DNA of 64,000 nt from Asaia bogorensis (GTDB lineage Bacteria; Pseudomonadota; Alphaproteobacteria; Acetobacterales; Acetobacteraceae), in contig CAMBMS010000005.1 of NCBI GenBank assembly GCA_945868845.1, positions 62,001 to 126,000 of the forward strand, given 5' to 3'. Below the pieces are notes generated by a model, which did no database searches, was not told where the DNA came from, and saw only the letters and a program-made list of their open reading frames with translations. The stretch's first letter is position 1. The number at the start of each line of letters is the position of its first letter. Position numbers and translations under genes: made by a program. Shown piece by piece: positions 8,056 through 16,526 of this stretch.

Positions 8056-9249
8056 ATGACCGACAAAACGGATCCGTCAGACAAGACCCTGGGCTTCCGC
8101 ACCCGGTTGTCGCATGTGGGGCGAGCGGGGTCGCGCGCGCTCGGCTTTGTAAATCCGGCAGTACATCGCGGCTCCACTGTGCTGTTTCCCGATTTGCAGA
8201 CGCGCGCCGCGCACCGCGGGAAACGAACGGAGCAGGTTTTAACTTATGGCACCCAGGGGACACAGACCCATTGGGCGCTGGAGAACATGATCGCGGAGAT
8301 CGAAGGCGGCACCCGCTCCTTGATCGTTGGCACCGGTCTGGCAGCGGTCACCTTGCCGTTGATGGCCTATCTGCAAGGCGGAGATCACTGCCTGATGCTG
8401 GACTCTTGTTATGGCCCGGCGCGCAATTTCTGCGATCATTATCTAAAGCAAATGGGAGTGGAGACAACCTATTACGACCCGCACATTGATGAATCCGGCA
8501 TAGCCGATCTGATCCGTCCTAATACCAAGGTCGTGTACACGGAAAGCCCCGGCAGCCACACATTCGAGGTGCAGGATATTCCCGCCATCGCCCGCGCCGC
8601 GCATCTGCGCGGCGCCAAAGTACTGATGGACAATACCTGGGGCATCCATTTCTTTCAGCCTTTCACCCACGGCGTCGATGTCTCCATCCAGGCGCTAACG
8701 AAATATGTCGGCGGACATTCTGATATTTTGCTTGGCTCCGTCACGGTCAATAACGACGCGGACTGGCGGAAGATACGCGACATGGCCAGCCTGCACGGCC
8801 ATTACGCCAGCCCTGACGATTGCTGGCTCGCTTTGCGCGGCGCGCGCACCATCGCAGTGCGGCTAGAACGGCAGATGGAAGCGGGGATCGAGGTGGCGCT
8901 CTGGCTGTCGAAGCGCGCAGAAGTCAAACAGGTGCTGCACCCCGCGCTCAACGGCGCGCCGGGGCACGACCTGTGGCGGCGCGATTTCACCGGAGCCTCG
9001 TCGTTGTTCGGCGTGGTGTTCCAACCGGAAATCAATGCCGAAGCAGCCGGCAAATTCATCGATGCCCTGCAACTATTTGGTCTCGGCTCCTCCTGGGGTG
9101 GGTTTGAGAGCCTCGCTGTGCCGACCGAAGTCACCCGTACGGCGAGTGCCAGCAAATTCGGCGGCCAGATGGTACGCATCCATGTCGGACTGGAGGATGT
9201 GGTGGACCTGCTGGCGGATCTGCAACAGGCGCTGGCGGCGATGCGATGA
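8056..9249 (+). CDS. metC: Cystathionine beta-lyase
   Basis: 397-residue PLP enzyme of the Cys/Met-metabolism family, cleaving cystathionine to homocysteine, pyruvate and ammonia. The N-terminus has TLGFRTRLSHVGR, the cofactor phosphate region is TYGTQGTQTHWALE, and the PLP lysine is Lys216 in QALTKYVGGHSD. The C-terminal SWGGFESL is characteristic of MetC rather than MetB. The gap after sseA is 5 nt and the stop overlaps the next start by 4 nt (ATGA), so it is in the middle of a coupled operon. Confidence 0.9.
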   Translation: MTDKTDPSDKTLGFRTRLSHVGRAGSRALGFVNPAVHRGSTVLFPDLQTRAAHRGKRTEQVLTYGTQGTQTHWALENMIAEIEGGTRSLIVGTGLAAVTLPLMAYLQGGDHCLMLDSCYGPARNFCDHYLKQMGVETTYYDPHIDESGIADLIRPNTKVVYTESPGSHTFEVQDIPAIARAAHLRGAKVLMDNTWGIHFFQPFTHGVDVSIQALTKYVGGHSDILLGSVTVNNDADWRKIRDMASLHGHYASPDDCWLALRGARTIAVRLERQMEAGIEVALWLSKRAEVKQVLHPALNGAPGHDLWRRDFTGASSLFGVVFQPEINAEAAGKFIDALQLFGLGSSWGGFESLAVPTEVTRTASASKFGGQMVRIHVGLEDVVDLLADLQQALAAMR

Positions 9250-9953
9250 GTGCCACAAAAATCTACGCTAGCCTGGATGCGGCTGTAGCCGGAATCGAGG
9301 ATGGCGCGACCATCGGTATCGCCGGATTCGCCGGTGTCGGCTCGCCGTGCTTTCTGGTTGGCGCGCTGATCCGCCAGGGCGCCAAAGGCCTAACTTGCGT
9401 GGCCAATTCCACCAATCAGCGCGATATTCCACCGGGCGGCGCCGATATCGGCGGCGTGGTCAGCAACGGACAATTGGCGAAGGCGATCTGCGCCTTTACC
9501 GCGTCCACACGGCCGTCGCAGAAATTGCCCTTCACTGAATTTTATGAAGCTGGAAAAGTGGACGCCGAAACCGTCCCGCAAGGCACCCTCGCTGAGCGGT
9601 TGCGCGCGGCCGGTGCCGGCATCCCGGCGTTCTTCACCCCCGCTGGGGTCGGCACCGAAATCGCCGCGGGCAAGGAAACCCGCATCTTCGGCGGCCGTAC
9701 TTACCTGATGGAACACGCCTTGCCGCTGGATTATGCCTTCATCCGCGCCTGGAAAGCCGACACGCTCGGCAATCTGCAATTCCGCCTGACGCAACGAAAC
9801 TTCAATCCCGTCATGGCGATGGCTGCGCGCGTCACGATCGTGGAGGTAGAGGAAGATATTCTGCCCCCCGGCGCCATCGACCCCGACCGGGTGCATGTGC
9901 CCAGTATCTATGTCCATCGACTGGTAAAAATCGACCCAAAGGGAATGGCCTAA
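9246..9953 (+). CDS. 3-oxoacid CoA-transferase, subunit A
   Basis: 235 residues, alpha subunit of a family I CoA-transferase that moves CoA between succinyl-CoA or acetyl-CoA and a 3-oxoacid. The oxyanion-hole loop GIAGFAGVGSP and PAGVGTEIAAGKE are typical. It overlaps metC by 4 nt and subunit B by 1 nt. ScoA/AtoD and PcaI cannot be separated by eye. The company of sseA and metC suggests a role on 2- or 3-oxo acids from amino-acid breakdown rather than aromatic degradation. Confidence 0.85.
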   Translation: MSATKIYASLDAAVAGIEDGATIGIAGFAGVGSPCFLVGALIRQGAKGLTCVANSTNQRDIPPGGADIGGVVSNGQLAKAICAFTASTRPSQKLPFTEFYEAGKVDAETVPQGTLAERLRAAGAGIPAFFTPAGVGTEIAAGKETRIFGGRTYLMEHALPLDYAFIRAWKADTLGNLQFRLTQRNFNPVMAMAARVTIVEVEEDILPPGAIDPDRVHVPSIYVHRLVKIDPKGMA

Positions 9954-10621
9954 TGAGCGAGAAGAAAGGCCTGTCACACTACGCCATGTGCAATCTGCTG
10001 GCCGCCGAATTTCAGGATGGCTGGATCGTTAATCTTGGCGTCGGTATCCCCACTATGTGCTCCAACGCCGATTTCGGCGACCGGGTGATCACCTTGCATT
10101 CCGAAAACGGCGTCATCGGCTATGGTCCGATCGCGACAGCGGAGCAGGAAGACCGTCATCTGGTCAATGCCGGTGGGCAACATGTGACCGTCAATCCCGG
10201 TGCCTCCATCGTCCATCACGCCGATAGCTTTTCCCTGATCCGCGCCGGGAAAATCGATGTCACGGTTATGGGCGCCTATGAAGTTTCCGCGCGCGGTGAT
10301 TTCGCTAACTGGAAGTTGAAAGGTGCGAAGGGCGGCGGCATTGGTGGGGCCATGGATCTAGCGGCCTGCGCGCAACGAGTGTTCATTGTCATGGAACATG
10401 TCACCCGCACGGGCGCGCCGCGCATCGTCGAGCATTGTTCCCTGCCGATCACCGCGCCCGGCGTGGTTAAGAAACTGGCGACGAATTACGGCCTATTTTC
10501 AATTTCTTCCAGCGGCGTGACGATGGATGTGATCGCACCCGGAATCACCGTTGATGACGTGAAAATCGCCACTGGCTGCCCGTTACGCGTGGCAGAAAAT
10601 CTGCGCATGGCGCGAGTCTAG
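9953..10621 (+). CDS. 3-oxoacid CoA-transferase, subunit B
   Basis: 222-residue beta subunit. It carries the catalytic glutamate in the conserved SENGVIG motif, which forms the glutamyl-CoA thioester, after the NLGVGIPT loop. The GGIGGAMDL segment is also family-typical. TAATG overlaps the end of subunit A by 1 nt, ensuring equal synthesis. moeA follows after 6 nt. Confidence 0.85.
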   Translation: MSEKKGLSHYAMCNLLAAEFQDGWIVNLGVGIPTMCSNADFGDRVITLHSENGVIGYGPIATAEQEDRHLVNAGGQHVTVNPGASIVHHADSFSLIRAGKIDVTVMGAYEVSARGDFANWKLKGAKGGGIGGAMDLAACAQRVFIVMEHVTRTGAPRIVEHCSLPITAPGVVKKLATNYGLFSISSSGVTMDVIAPGITVDDVKIATGCPLRVAENLRMARV

Positions 10622-10627
10622 CAGCCG

Positions 10628-11845
10628 ATGTCCGACAGCATGATTTCAGTGGATGAAGCACGGGCACGTATCCTCGCGAGCCTGCGCCCGACACCAGAGG
10701 AAATCGTACCCTTGCCGGATGCCTGGGGCCGGGTCGCCGCGACAGACATTCGCGCCCGGCTGACACAGCCACCGCATGATGTCTCCGCCATGGATGGCTA
10801 TGCCCTGCGCGCCGCCGATGGCTTTGCTGGCGCGAAACTCCGCGTCATCGGTAGCGCACCGGCGGGTCATCCGTTCGATGGTGTCCTCGGCGCGGGAGAA
10901 ACGGTGCGCCTCTTTACCGGGAGCGTCGTGCCCGCGGGCGCCAATACGATCCTACTCCAGGAAGATACTACGCGCGACGGCGATATCGCGACGGTGAACG
11001 AGGCCGTCGCCGCCGGACGGCATATTCGCCGCGCCGGGCAGGATTTTGCCCAGGGCGATGTGCTGATCACGGCGGGACGAAAATTAACGGCGCGCGATAT
11101 CGGGCTGGCGGCGTCCGGCAACCACCCCTGGATCAGCGTACATCGCCGCCCGCGCATCGCCATCCTCGCCACCGGCGACGAGATCGCGCTGCCCGGCGAA
11201 CCCATCCCAAAAGGCGGCATCGTCAGTTCCAATTCGCACGCCCTGGCGGCACTGGTGCGCGCCTGCGGCGGCGCGCCGGTGGTCTTGCCCATTGCCGCCG
11301 ACACGACGGAGGCGATCGGCGCGGTGGCCGATGCCATCTCGGGGATGGACACGCTGGTGACCACCGGCGGCGCCAGCGTCGGCGACCATGATTTAGTCAT
11401 CGAGGGCCTCAGCCAGCGCGGCCTAATGGTAGATTTCTGGAAGATCGCCATGCGGCCCGGCCGGCCGTTGATGCATGGCGCGCTCGGCGCGGTGCCGGTG
11501 CTCGGCCTGCCGGGCAATCCGGTCTCTGCCCTGGTCTGCGCCATCCTATTCCTGCTACCCGCCCTGGCGCGCCTCAACGGCCGGCCGGCCGGACCCCCAC
11601 CGACCACCACGGCCGCGTTGGGCGCGGCGCTGGCTGCGAATGACTGGCGGGCGGATCATCTGCGCGCAACCCTGGCGAACGGCGCGGACGGACGGCTGAT
11701 CGCTACGGCCTTCGGGATGCAGGATTCGGCAATGCTACGCCGGCTGGCCTCGGCCGATGCGCTGATCCTGCGCGCGCCGCACGCGGCCGCCCTACCGGCG
11801 GGGGCGGAGGTGGAGATCATCCGCCTGGATACGCTCGGGATTTGA
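10628..11845 (+). CDS. moeA: Molybdopterin molybdenumtransferase
   Basis: 405-residue cytosolic enzyme that inserts molybdate into adenylated molybdopterin. The signature motifs are SAMDGYALRAAD near residue 55, the FTGSVVPAGANT stretch near 95, TGDEIALPGE near 185, TTGGASVGDHD near 245 and GLPGNPVSALV near 295. The C-terminal beta-barrel domain IV is complete. It is placed 6 nt after the CoA-transferase genes, so it probably belongs to the same transcript. lexA 400 nt downstream is a separate unit with its own promoter. Confidence 0.92.
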   Translation: MSDSMISVDEARARILASLRPTPEEIVPLPDAWGRVAATDIRARLTQPPHDVSAMDGYALRAADGFAGAKLRVIGSAPAGHPFDGVLGAGETVRLFTGSVVPAGANTILLQEDTTRDGDIATVNEAVAAGRHIRRAGQDFAQGDVLITAGRKLTARDIGLAASGNHPWISVHRRPRIAILATGDEIALPGEPIPKGGIVSSNSHALAALVRACGGAPVVLPIAADTTEAIGAVADAISGMDTLVTTGGASVGDHDLVIEGLSQRGLMVDFWKIAMRPGRPLMHGALGAVPVLGLPGNPVSALVCAILFLLPALARLNGRPAGPPPTTTAALGAALAANDWRADHLRATLANGADGRLIATAFGMQDSAMLRRLASADALILRAPHAAALPAGAEVEIIRLDTLGI

Positions 11846-11947
11846 ACCGCCCGGCCATGCGACCCGCCGGACGGGCTAACTATTGATTACTCCACGGCGT
11901 CGCAGGGCTTTTTTGGCCCGTTCAATCCGTAACAGGGAGCTCGGGCC

Positions 11948-12043
11948 ATGTCACTCAGGACCAGTTCCCAAGCGCCGAACTTTACCGCCGCGAACACCCA
12001 GGGAACGATCTATTTCCGTGACTGGATCGGCAATAGCTGGGCC
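11948..12043 (+). pseudogene. Truncated 1-Cys peroxiredoxin gene
   Basis: The first 32 codons (MSLRTSSQAPNFTAANTQGT, then IYFRDWIGNSWA) match the N-terminus of 1-Cys peroxiredoxins of the Prx6 group. They are preceded by AGGGAG. The family continues with a segment ending in the peroxidatic Cys (FTPVCTTE); here that is absent and the frame runs into unrelated sequence until 12211. The gene has therefore lost its active site by deletion and cannot make an active enzyme. Confidence 0.58.
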
Positions 12044-12199
12044 ACGGGTGCAAGACTGCGCTGGCGCCGGGGTAACGCTACCAAGCTGGAAGACGGCTCT
12101 GGCAGAGAACTGGATTGGCCAGTGGGCGATCAGTGGGCGATGACAATGAAGAAACAAAAACCACACCGCACCCGCGCGTTTTGCTTGACCGGCTTCGCG

Positions 12200-12214
12200 G
12201 AACCTATGTAGAAC
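12200..12214. promoter_or_regulatory. LexA (SOS) operator upstream of lexA
   Basis: GAACCTATGTAGAAC, that is GTTC-N7-GTTC on the minus strand, is the exact alphaproteobacterial LexA box. It ends 35 nt before the lexA start. It overlaps a possible -10 element (TATGTA, 12205-12210) that pairs with TTGCTT (12181-12186) at 18-nt spacing. This indicates ordinary negative autoregulation of lexA. Confidence 0.8.
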
Positions 12215-12249
12215 ACTGCCCGAGTTGCCTTTTTGTTCTGGGGTTTCGC

Positions 12250-12942
12250 ATGCTCACACGCAAACAGCACGAGCTTCTTCTTTTCGTCGACAAGCATCTA
12301 AAGCAAACGGGATTTTCCCCAAGCTTTGAGGAGATGAAGGAAGCGCTACACCTAAAATCGAAATCCGGCATCCATCGGCTGATCTCAGCGCTGGAGGAGC
12401 GTGGCTTCCTGCGCCGCCATCACCACCGCGCCCGCGCGCTAGAGGTAGTGAAGGTGCCGGGCGGGGAAACTCCGCAGGAAATTGGGGTGTTTTCGCCAAA
12501 TGTAATTCGCGGCGATTTTTCTGCCCGGCTGCCCGGCGTGCGGGCCGCGAATGAAGCCGGTGCGGTGCAGCTTCCCCTCTATGGCCGGATCGCAGCCGGC
12601 ATGCCGATAGAGGCCCTGCGCGACCAAGGGGCGCGGATCGAGGTACCGATGGCCTTGCTGGGTAACGGGGAACATTACGCGCTGGAGGTCGCTGGCGATT
12701 CGATGATCGAGGCGGGCATTCTGGATGGCGACACCGTGCTGATCCGCAAGGGCGAAACGGCGGAGAACGGCCAGATCGTCGTCGCCCTGGTCGATGAGAA
12801 CGAAGTGACCCTGAAACGGCTGCGCCGGCGCGGCAACTCAATCGCGCTGGAGCCCGCCAATACACGGCATCAAACCCGGGTGTTTCCGGCGGATCAGGTG
12901 AAGGTGCAGGGCCGGCTGGTCGGGCTATTGCGACGGTATTGA
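12250..12942 (+). CDS. lexA: SOS repressor LexA
   Basis: 230 residues. The N-terminal winged-helix [17 protein letters not shown] and [20 protein letters not shown] matches LexA. The self-cleavage site is Ala116-Gly117 (RIAAGMP). The catalytic Ser is 151 (GDSMIEAG) and Lys 189 (EVTLKRL), a normal Ser/Lys dyad. RecA filaments trigger cleavage and release the DNA-damage regulon. The upstream open frame from 12115 is not part of the protein. Its own SOS box lies at 12200-12214. Confidence 0.93.
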   Translation: MLTRKQHELLLFVDKHLKQTGFSPSFEEMKEALHLKSKSGIHRLISALEERGFLRRHHHRARALEVVKVPGGETPQEIGVFSPNVIRGDFSARLPGVRAANEAGAVQLPLYGRIAAGMPIEALRDQGARIEVPMALLGNGEHYALEVAGDSMIEAGILDGDTVLIRKGETAENGQIVVALVDENEVTLKRLRRRGNSIALEPANTRHQTRVFPADQVKVQGRLVGLLRRY

Positions 12943-13037
12943 GCGTTTTCACGCAGACCGGCACGGCCCCGCGACATCCCCCGACCAGAACGCCCGGATT
13001 TGGCTGCGAACGATATCACGGTGGCCTCCAGCGGCTG

Positions 13038-13250
13038 TTAAGCCTGCGGCCCAGGGTCGGCAGGAAGGGCCGCGCCCTTACGGAAATACTGGACAATAAA
13101 GACACGGATCGCGCTGATACGCCCATCGGTATGGCCCCGCGTCTCACTCCGGCTCAAGAGCTCGCCCATACAAATATGCTCCCGCCGGCAGGTATCCGTC
13201 AGCGCATCCCACAGCTCTGGCGCCAGCGCAGCCGCAGCCAGCTGACGCAC
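13038..13250 (-). CDS. Small ribbon-helix-helix protein
   Basis: 70 residues if started at GTG 13250. LAPELWDALTDTCRREH followed by MGELL and ISAIRVFIVQYFRKG matches the ribbon-helix-helix family PF13467, where the WDAL and SAIRVFV segments are typical. Such proteins bind DNA as dimers. The frame continues upstream into decayed MFS sequence, so the longer 112-codon reading is an artefact. No good ribosome site was found, so it may itself be inactive. Confidence 0.45.
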   Translation of the reverse strand: MRQLAAAALAPELWDALTDTCRREHICMGELLSRSETRGHTDGRISAIRVFIVQYFRKGAALPADPGPQA

Positions 13251-13282
13251 ATGCCACCCCCACCGATGCGTCCTTCGCCTCG

Positions 13283-13595
13283 CTGCCGCCCGAACTAACG
13301 GCCAAGCCGCACACCACCAGCCCCATAAGATAGATTCGCCGATAGCCCCACCGATCCCCAACGCCGCCAATGGCAATAACCAGACGGCGACGCTCGGCTA
13401 ATACGCATTAACCACCCACACCGTGGCCGCGCAACTCACCCCCAGATCACACCCAATCGCCGGCAACGCGATGTTCGACAGAGACGTATCCAGCACCGTT
13501 ATCGCAACCGCCATCACCACACGCCACGCCGGTGGCGGCAATCCATCCGCCGGCGGCGTTCGATCTCACGCTTGCAGCCAGTCCAGCATGTCCAT
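13283..13595 (-). pseudogene. MFS drug-efflux (DHA2/EmrB-like) N-terminal remnant
   Basis: From ATG 13595 the minus strand reads MDMLDWLQA, a TGA, then DRTPPADGLPPPAWRVVMAV and ITVLDTSLSNIALPAIGCDL. It continues into VWVVNAY, a TAG (13400-13398) where relatives have Gln, then LLPLAALG. A shift of frame follows and DRWGYRRIYLMGLVVCGLAV appears. This is the first two to three membrane helices of a 14-TM efflux pump. Two stops, one frameshift and loss of the rest make it clearly dead. It fills most of the gap between lexA and the thioesterase gene. Confidence 0.65.
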
Positions 13596-13687
13596 CCATC
13601 ATCTTATTGCCCGCGCAGCTTGACCGTCCCGCGTAGGCCCAACAAGCTGCGCGCCAGGCAAACCAGAAACCTGGAATTTCTTACGTG

Positions 13688-14188
13688 ATGCAACCCATCG
13701 ACCCCACCATTGCCCTCGCGCCACATGTGCTGCGCGTCCGCCCAGAATGGATCGACTATAACGGTCATCTCAACCTGGCCTATTACATCGTCGCCTTCGA
13801 CCAGGGCGTCGACAAACTGTTCGAAATCATCGGTATCGGCCTGGACTATCGCAAGAACGATGAGCTCGGCACCTTCGCCGCCGAAACCCACACGCTCTAT
13901 GAACGCGAAGTAAAAGAAAACGATCCGCTGCGCATAGTCTGCCATATCCTCGCCGTGGACGACAAACGCATGCATATGTTCCTGGAAATGTTCCACGCTG
14001 AGGAAGGCTACCGCGCCGCCGCTCAGGAAATTCTGTACCTCCATGTCGACCTAAAAATTCGGCGCGTATCCCCCTGGCCCGCCCCTATCCGCGCCAGGAT
14101 CGCCAGCCTCGCCGCCCACTGCGCCACAATCCCCGTTCCCGCCGGTGTCGGGCGTAAAATCACCTTGCCCCCACCCAGGAAATCCTGA
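13688..14188 (+). CDS. Hotdog-fold acyl-CoA thioesterase
   Basis: 166 residues with the 4HBT hotdog opening VRPEWIDYNGHLNLAYYIVAFDQG, whose WIDYNGHLN loop carries the catalytic Asp region. The later THTLYEREVKENDPLRI strand is typical of the carnitinyl/betainyl-CoA thioesterase-like subgroup. Start may be GTG 13685 or ATG 13688. It lies between decayed genes, alone on the plus strand and convergent with the hopanoid operon. Substrate unknown. Confidence 0.78.
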   Translation: MQPIDPTIALAPHVLRVRPEWIDYNGHLNLAYYIVAFDQGVDKLFEIIGIGLDYRKNDELGTFAAETHTLYEREVKENDPLRIVCHILAVDDKRMHMFLEMFHAEEGYRAAAQEILYLHVDLKIRRVSPWPAPIRARIASLAAHCATIPVPAGVGRKITLPPPRKS

Positions 14189-14212
14189 CCTATGCAGTGC
14201 CCCCTCGACAAT

Positions 14213-14345
14213 AGAGGCCTAAAGGTTTTCCCTCCCTGCCTCGGCATCGTGATGTTCGGCGGCCTACCGACGAAGCTACATCGATCAAAATAATCACGGA
14301 TTCGTACGCCCGTGACATCAATTTCATCGACACCGCTGCCGGAGA
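14213..14345 (+). pseudogene. Aldo/keto reductase N-terminal remnant
   Basis: GLKVFPPCLGIVMFGG (from 14216) is followed after a one-base frame change by PTDEATSIKIITDSYARDIN and FIDTA. Together they match the N-terminal strand and NADPH-site region of aldo/keto reductases, where Asp in FIDTA is catalytic. The frame then ends and no further barrel sequence is found before hpnE at 14416. It is a short dead fragment. No other content was seen in this 227-nt gap. Confidence 0.6.
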
Positions 14346-14415
14346 TACTGGTAAAAGTTAAAAAAATAACCTATCGCAAGTGGCACGATTAAATCAGAGA
14401 TTCCAAAAATAAATG

Positions 14416-15675
14416 TCATTGCGAGGAGTGCATAGACGCGGCAACTCCCCGCCCATGGCACACCAAAAACTCCGCCGCTACGCGCCCGGACTGCACCGCC
14501 CCCTCGATCGTCCCCGGTAATCCCGTCGCCGTCCAATCCCCTGCCAGGGCAAGATTCTCCACCCCTAACAACACCCCCGGTCTCACCCTTTCCTGCGCTC
14601 CCGTCGCCGCGAACGTCGCGCGCCGTTCCTTCACCACCCGCCAAACCGGTATTTCGTTGGGTAAATCCAGGACGCGCCGCACATCCGCCCACACAGCAGC
14701 TGAGATATCTTCCGCCGCTTCATCCACAATGCGATTGGCGGCACTGATCGTCACCGAAACATGCCCCTGTTTAACGAATATCCATTCCGCCTTGCCCCCG
14801 ATCACCCCAGTAAATCCTGCCGCCCGCGCCGCGTCCAACTTAAAATGCACATTCACAATCGCCTGAAATTCCTTCGGCACGTTCAACTCCGGCAACAACG
14901 CTCCTGCAGCCCACGCCGGCACTGCCAGCACCACCCCCGCATCGTCGTCCACCACCACATCATCGAACCCGACTACCCGCGCCCCCTCCACATGCAGCGC
15001 TGTCACCCGATGATGAAAATTTATTTCACCGCCACGCGCGCGCAGCCAGTCCACGGCCGGATCAATAAACGTCTCATTCATCCCCACCGCCGGAAACCAC
15101 GGCACGCACGCCGCCCCGCCACGCCCCAGCGTTTTCCACACCACCGCCGCAAATACCTGCGCCAGGCCTTCCCCCGCTGGCGTATTTAACGCCGCGACCG
15201 CCAAGGGTTCCAGCAACCGCCGAAACAAAACCCCGTCGCCCGCCACGTCGGAGACAGTTACATCCCCCCGCGCCCGCCACAACTTAAGAAGCAAAAAATA
15301 ATCGCCCACCGATGTTCCCAGAACCCGCCGGGCGCGAGAAAAAATCCACCACGGCAGCCGTCCCGCATTCGGCCGCACCACCCATCGTTCGCCACTACCC
15401 ACGTCCATGAATGGAAACGCCGCCACGCCCGGCCCGATCAAACTCCCGCGCGACCCTATTATATCCAAGAATCCCATCGCCGCGCGGTTGCCCGACAAGA
15501 GTAGATGATTGCCATTATCCACCCGGCAACCCAGCACACGATCATAGTAAGACCGACACCGCCCCCCCGCCACCGGCCCCGCTTCGTACAGCCGAACCTT
15601 ACATCCCGCCTGCGCCAAAGCCACCGCGGCCGACAACCCGGCCAGCCCCGCGCCAATCACATGCACGCACTTCAT
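14416..15675 (-). CDS. hpnE: Hydroxysqualene dehydroxylase HpnE
   Basis: 419-residue FAD enzyme converting hydroxysqualene to squalene with reductant. The FAD motif HVIGAGLAGLSAAVAL is at the N-terminus, followed by YEAGPVAGGRCRS. The C-terminal LALAGDWTATGLPGTIEGAV is the amine-oxidase-like FAD clamp. Start at ATG 15675 overlaps the hpnD stop by 4 nt (ATGA), so the upstream extension of the frame is not coding. It is the last gene of the hpnA-E operon; squalene-hopene cyclase is not in the window. Confidence 0.92.
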   Translation of the reverse strand: MKCVHVIGAGLAGLSAAVALAQAGCKVRLYEAGPVAGGRCRSYYDRVLGCRVDNGNHLLLSGNRAAMGFLDIIGSRGSLIGPGVAAFPFMDVGSGERWVVRPNAGRLPWWIFSRARRVLGTSVGDYFLLLKLWRARGDVTVSDVAGDGVLFRRLLEPLAVAALNTPAGEGLAQVFAAVVWKTLGRGGAACVPWFPAVGMNETFIDPAVDWLRARGGEINFHHRVTALHVEGARVVGFDDVVVDDDAGVVLAVPAWAAGALLPELNVPKEFQAIVNVHFKLDAARAAGFTGVIGGKAEWIFVKQGHVSVTISAANRIVDEAAEDISAAVWADVRRVLDLPNEIPVWRVVKERRATFAATGAQERVRPGVLLGVENLALAGDWTATGLPGTIEGAVQSGRVAAEFLVCHGRGVAASMHSSQ

Positions 15676-16526
15676 AACAGTCCATGCCGAACGGCCAGGA
15701 GCAGCTTTTGCCATGTCGGCACGGAGACCGGCTGATCCAACCGCTCCCACCCCCGCCGCTCCAACGCGGACAGTACGGCCACATATGTCGCCCCCATCAA
15801 CCGCGCCGGCCTCATCGCGCGTCGCTCGCACCGCGCCATTGCCGCCCAGGCCGCCACGAAATGCCTACGCGCCAATCCCGCTACGCGCGCGCAGACCCGC
15901 GCCATTCCCGGCGCCGCCAACGCCGCCGGCACCGCCAACGGCACGCCATCCGCAACCAGGAATTCCCGCGGTAAATAAAGCCGACCAATCCGTGCATCCT
16001 CAGCCACGTCGCGCAGGATATTCGTCAGTTGTAACGCCTGCCCCAGATGCCACGCCACCTCATCCGCCGCCGCCGATGCATCGCCAAACACCCGCACGGA
16101 CAATCGCCCCACAGCCGAGGCCACTCGATCGCAATAAAGTTCTAACGTTAGAAAATCTGGCGCCACGATCGGATCTCCGGCATCCATCTGCATCCCGTCG
16201 ATCACATCCAAAAAATCCCCCTGCCGCAAATTGAACTTCTGCACCGCTCGCAGCAAAACGCGGCACACCGCATCCTCCGCCTCACCACGATACAACCCGG
16301 CAATCCGCTCCCGCCATTGCGCCAGCAGCGGCAATTTCGACGCAAATGTTTTAGGTTCATCGACAATATCATCGACGATGCGGCAGAACGCATACATCGC
16401 ATACATCGCAAACCGCTGATCCGGCGACAGCGTGCGCATGGCCTGGTAGAACGACGTTCCTGCCATCTTAACATTCGTCTCGACCGCGGCCAGGTCGCCG
16501 AGCGCCGCCCCCAACGGCGCGCTCAA
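15672..16526 (-). CDS. hpnD: Presqualene diphosphate synthase HpnD
   Basis: 284 residues, squalene/phytoene synthase fold. It condenses two farnesyl diphosphates to presqualene diphosphate. The first aspartate-rich motif is DDIVDE (FCRIVDDIVDEP) and the second is NILRDVAEDARIGRLYLP. It overlaps hpnC and hpnE by 4 nt on each side, so the three genes are translationally coupled. All catalytic motifs are intact. Confidence 0.93.
   Translation of the reverse strand: MSAPLGAALGDLAAVETNVKMAGTSFYQAMRTLSPDQRFAMYAMYAFCRIVDDIVDEPKTFASKLPLLAQWRERIAGLYRGEAEDAVCRVLLRAVQKFNLRQGDFLDVIDGMQMDAGDPIVAPDFLTLELYCDRVASAVGRLSVRVFGDASAAADEVAWHLGQALQLTNILRDVAEDARIGRLYLPREFLVADGVPLAVPAALAAPGMARVCARVAGLARRHFVAAWAAMARCERRAMRPARLMGATYVAVLSALERRGWERLDQPVSVPTWQKLLLAVRHGLL

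Noticed and set aside
11883-12143. Small plus-strand frame before lexA.
   Set aside because: Frame-shifted reading over the peroxiredoxin fragment, without homology or a ribosome site.
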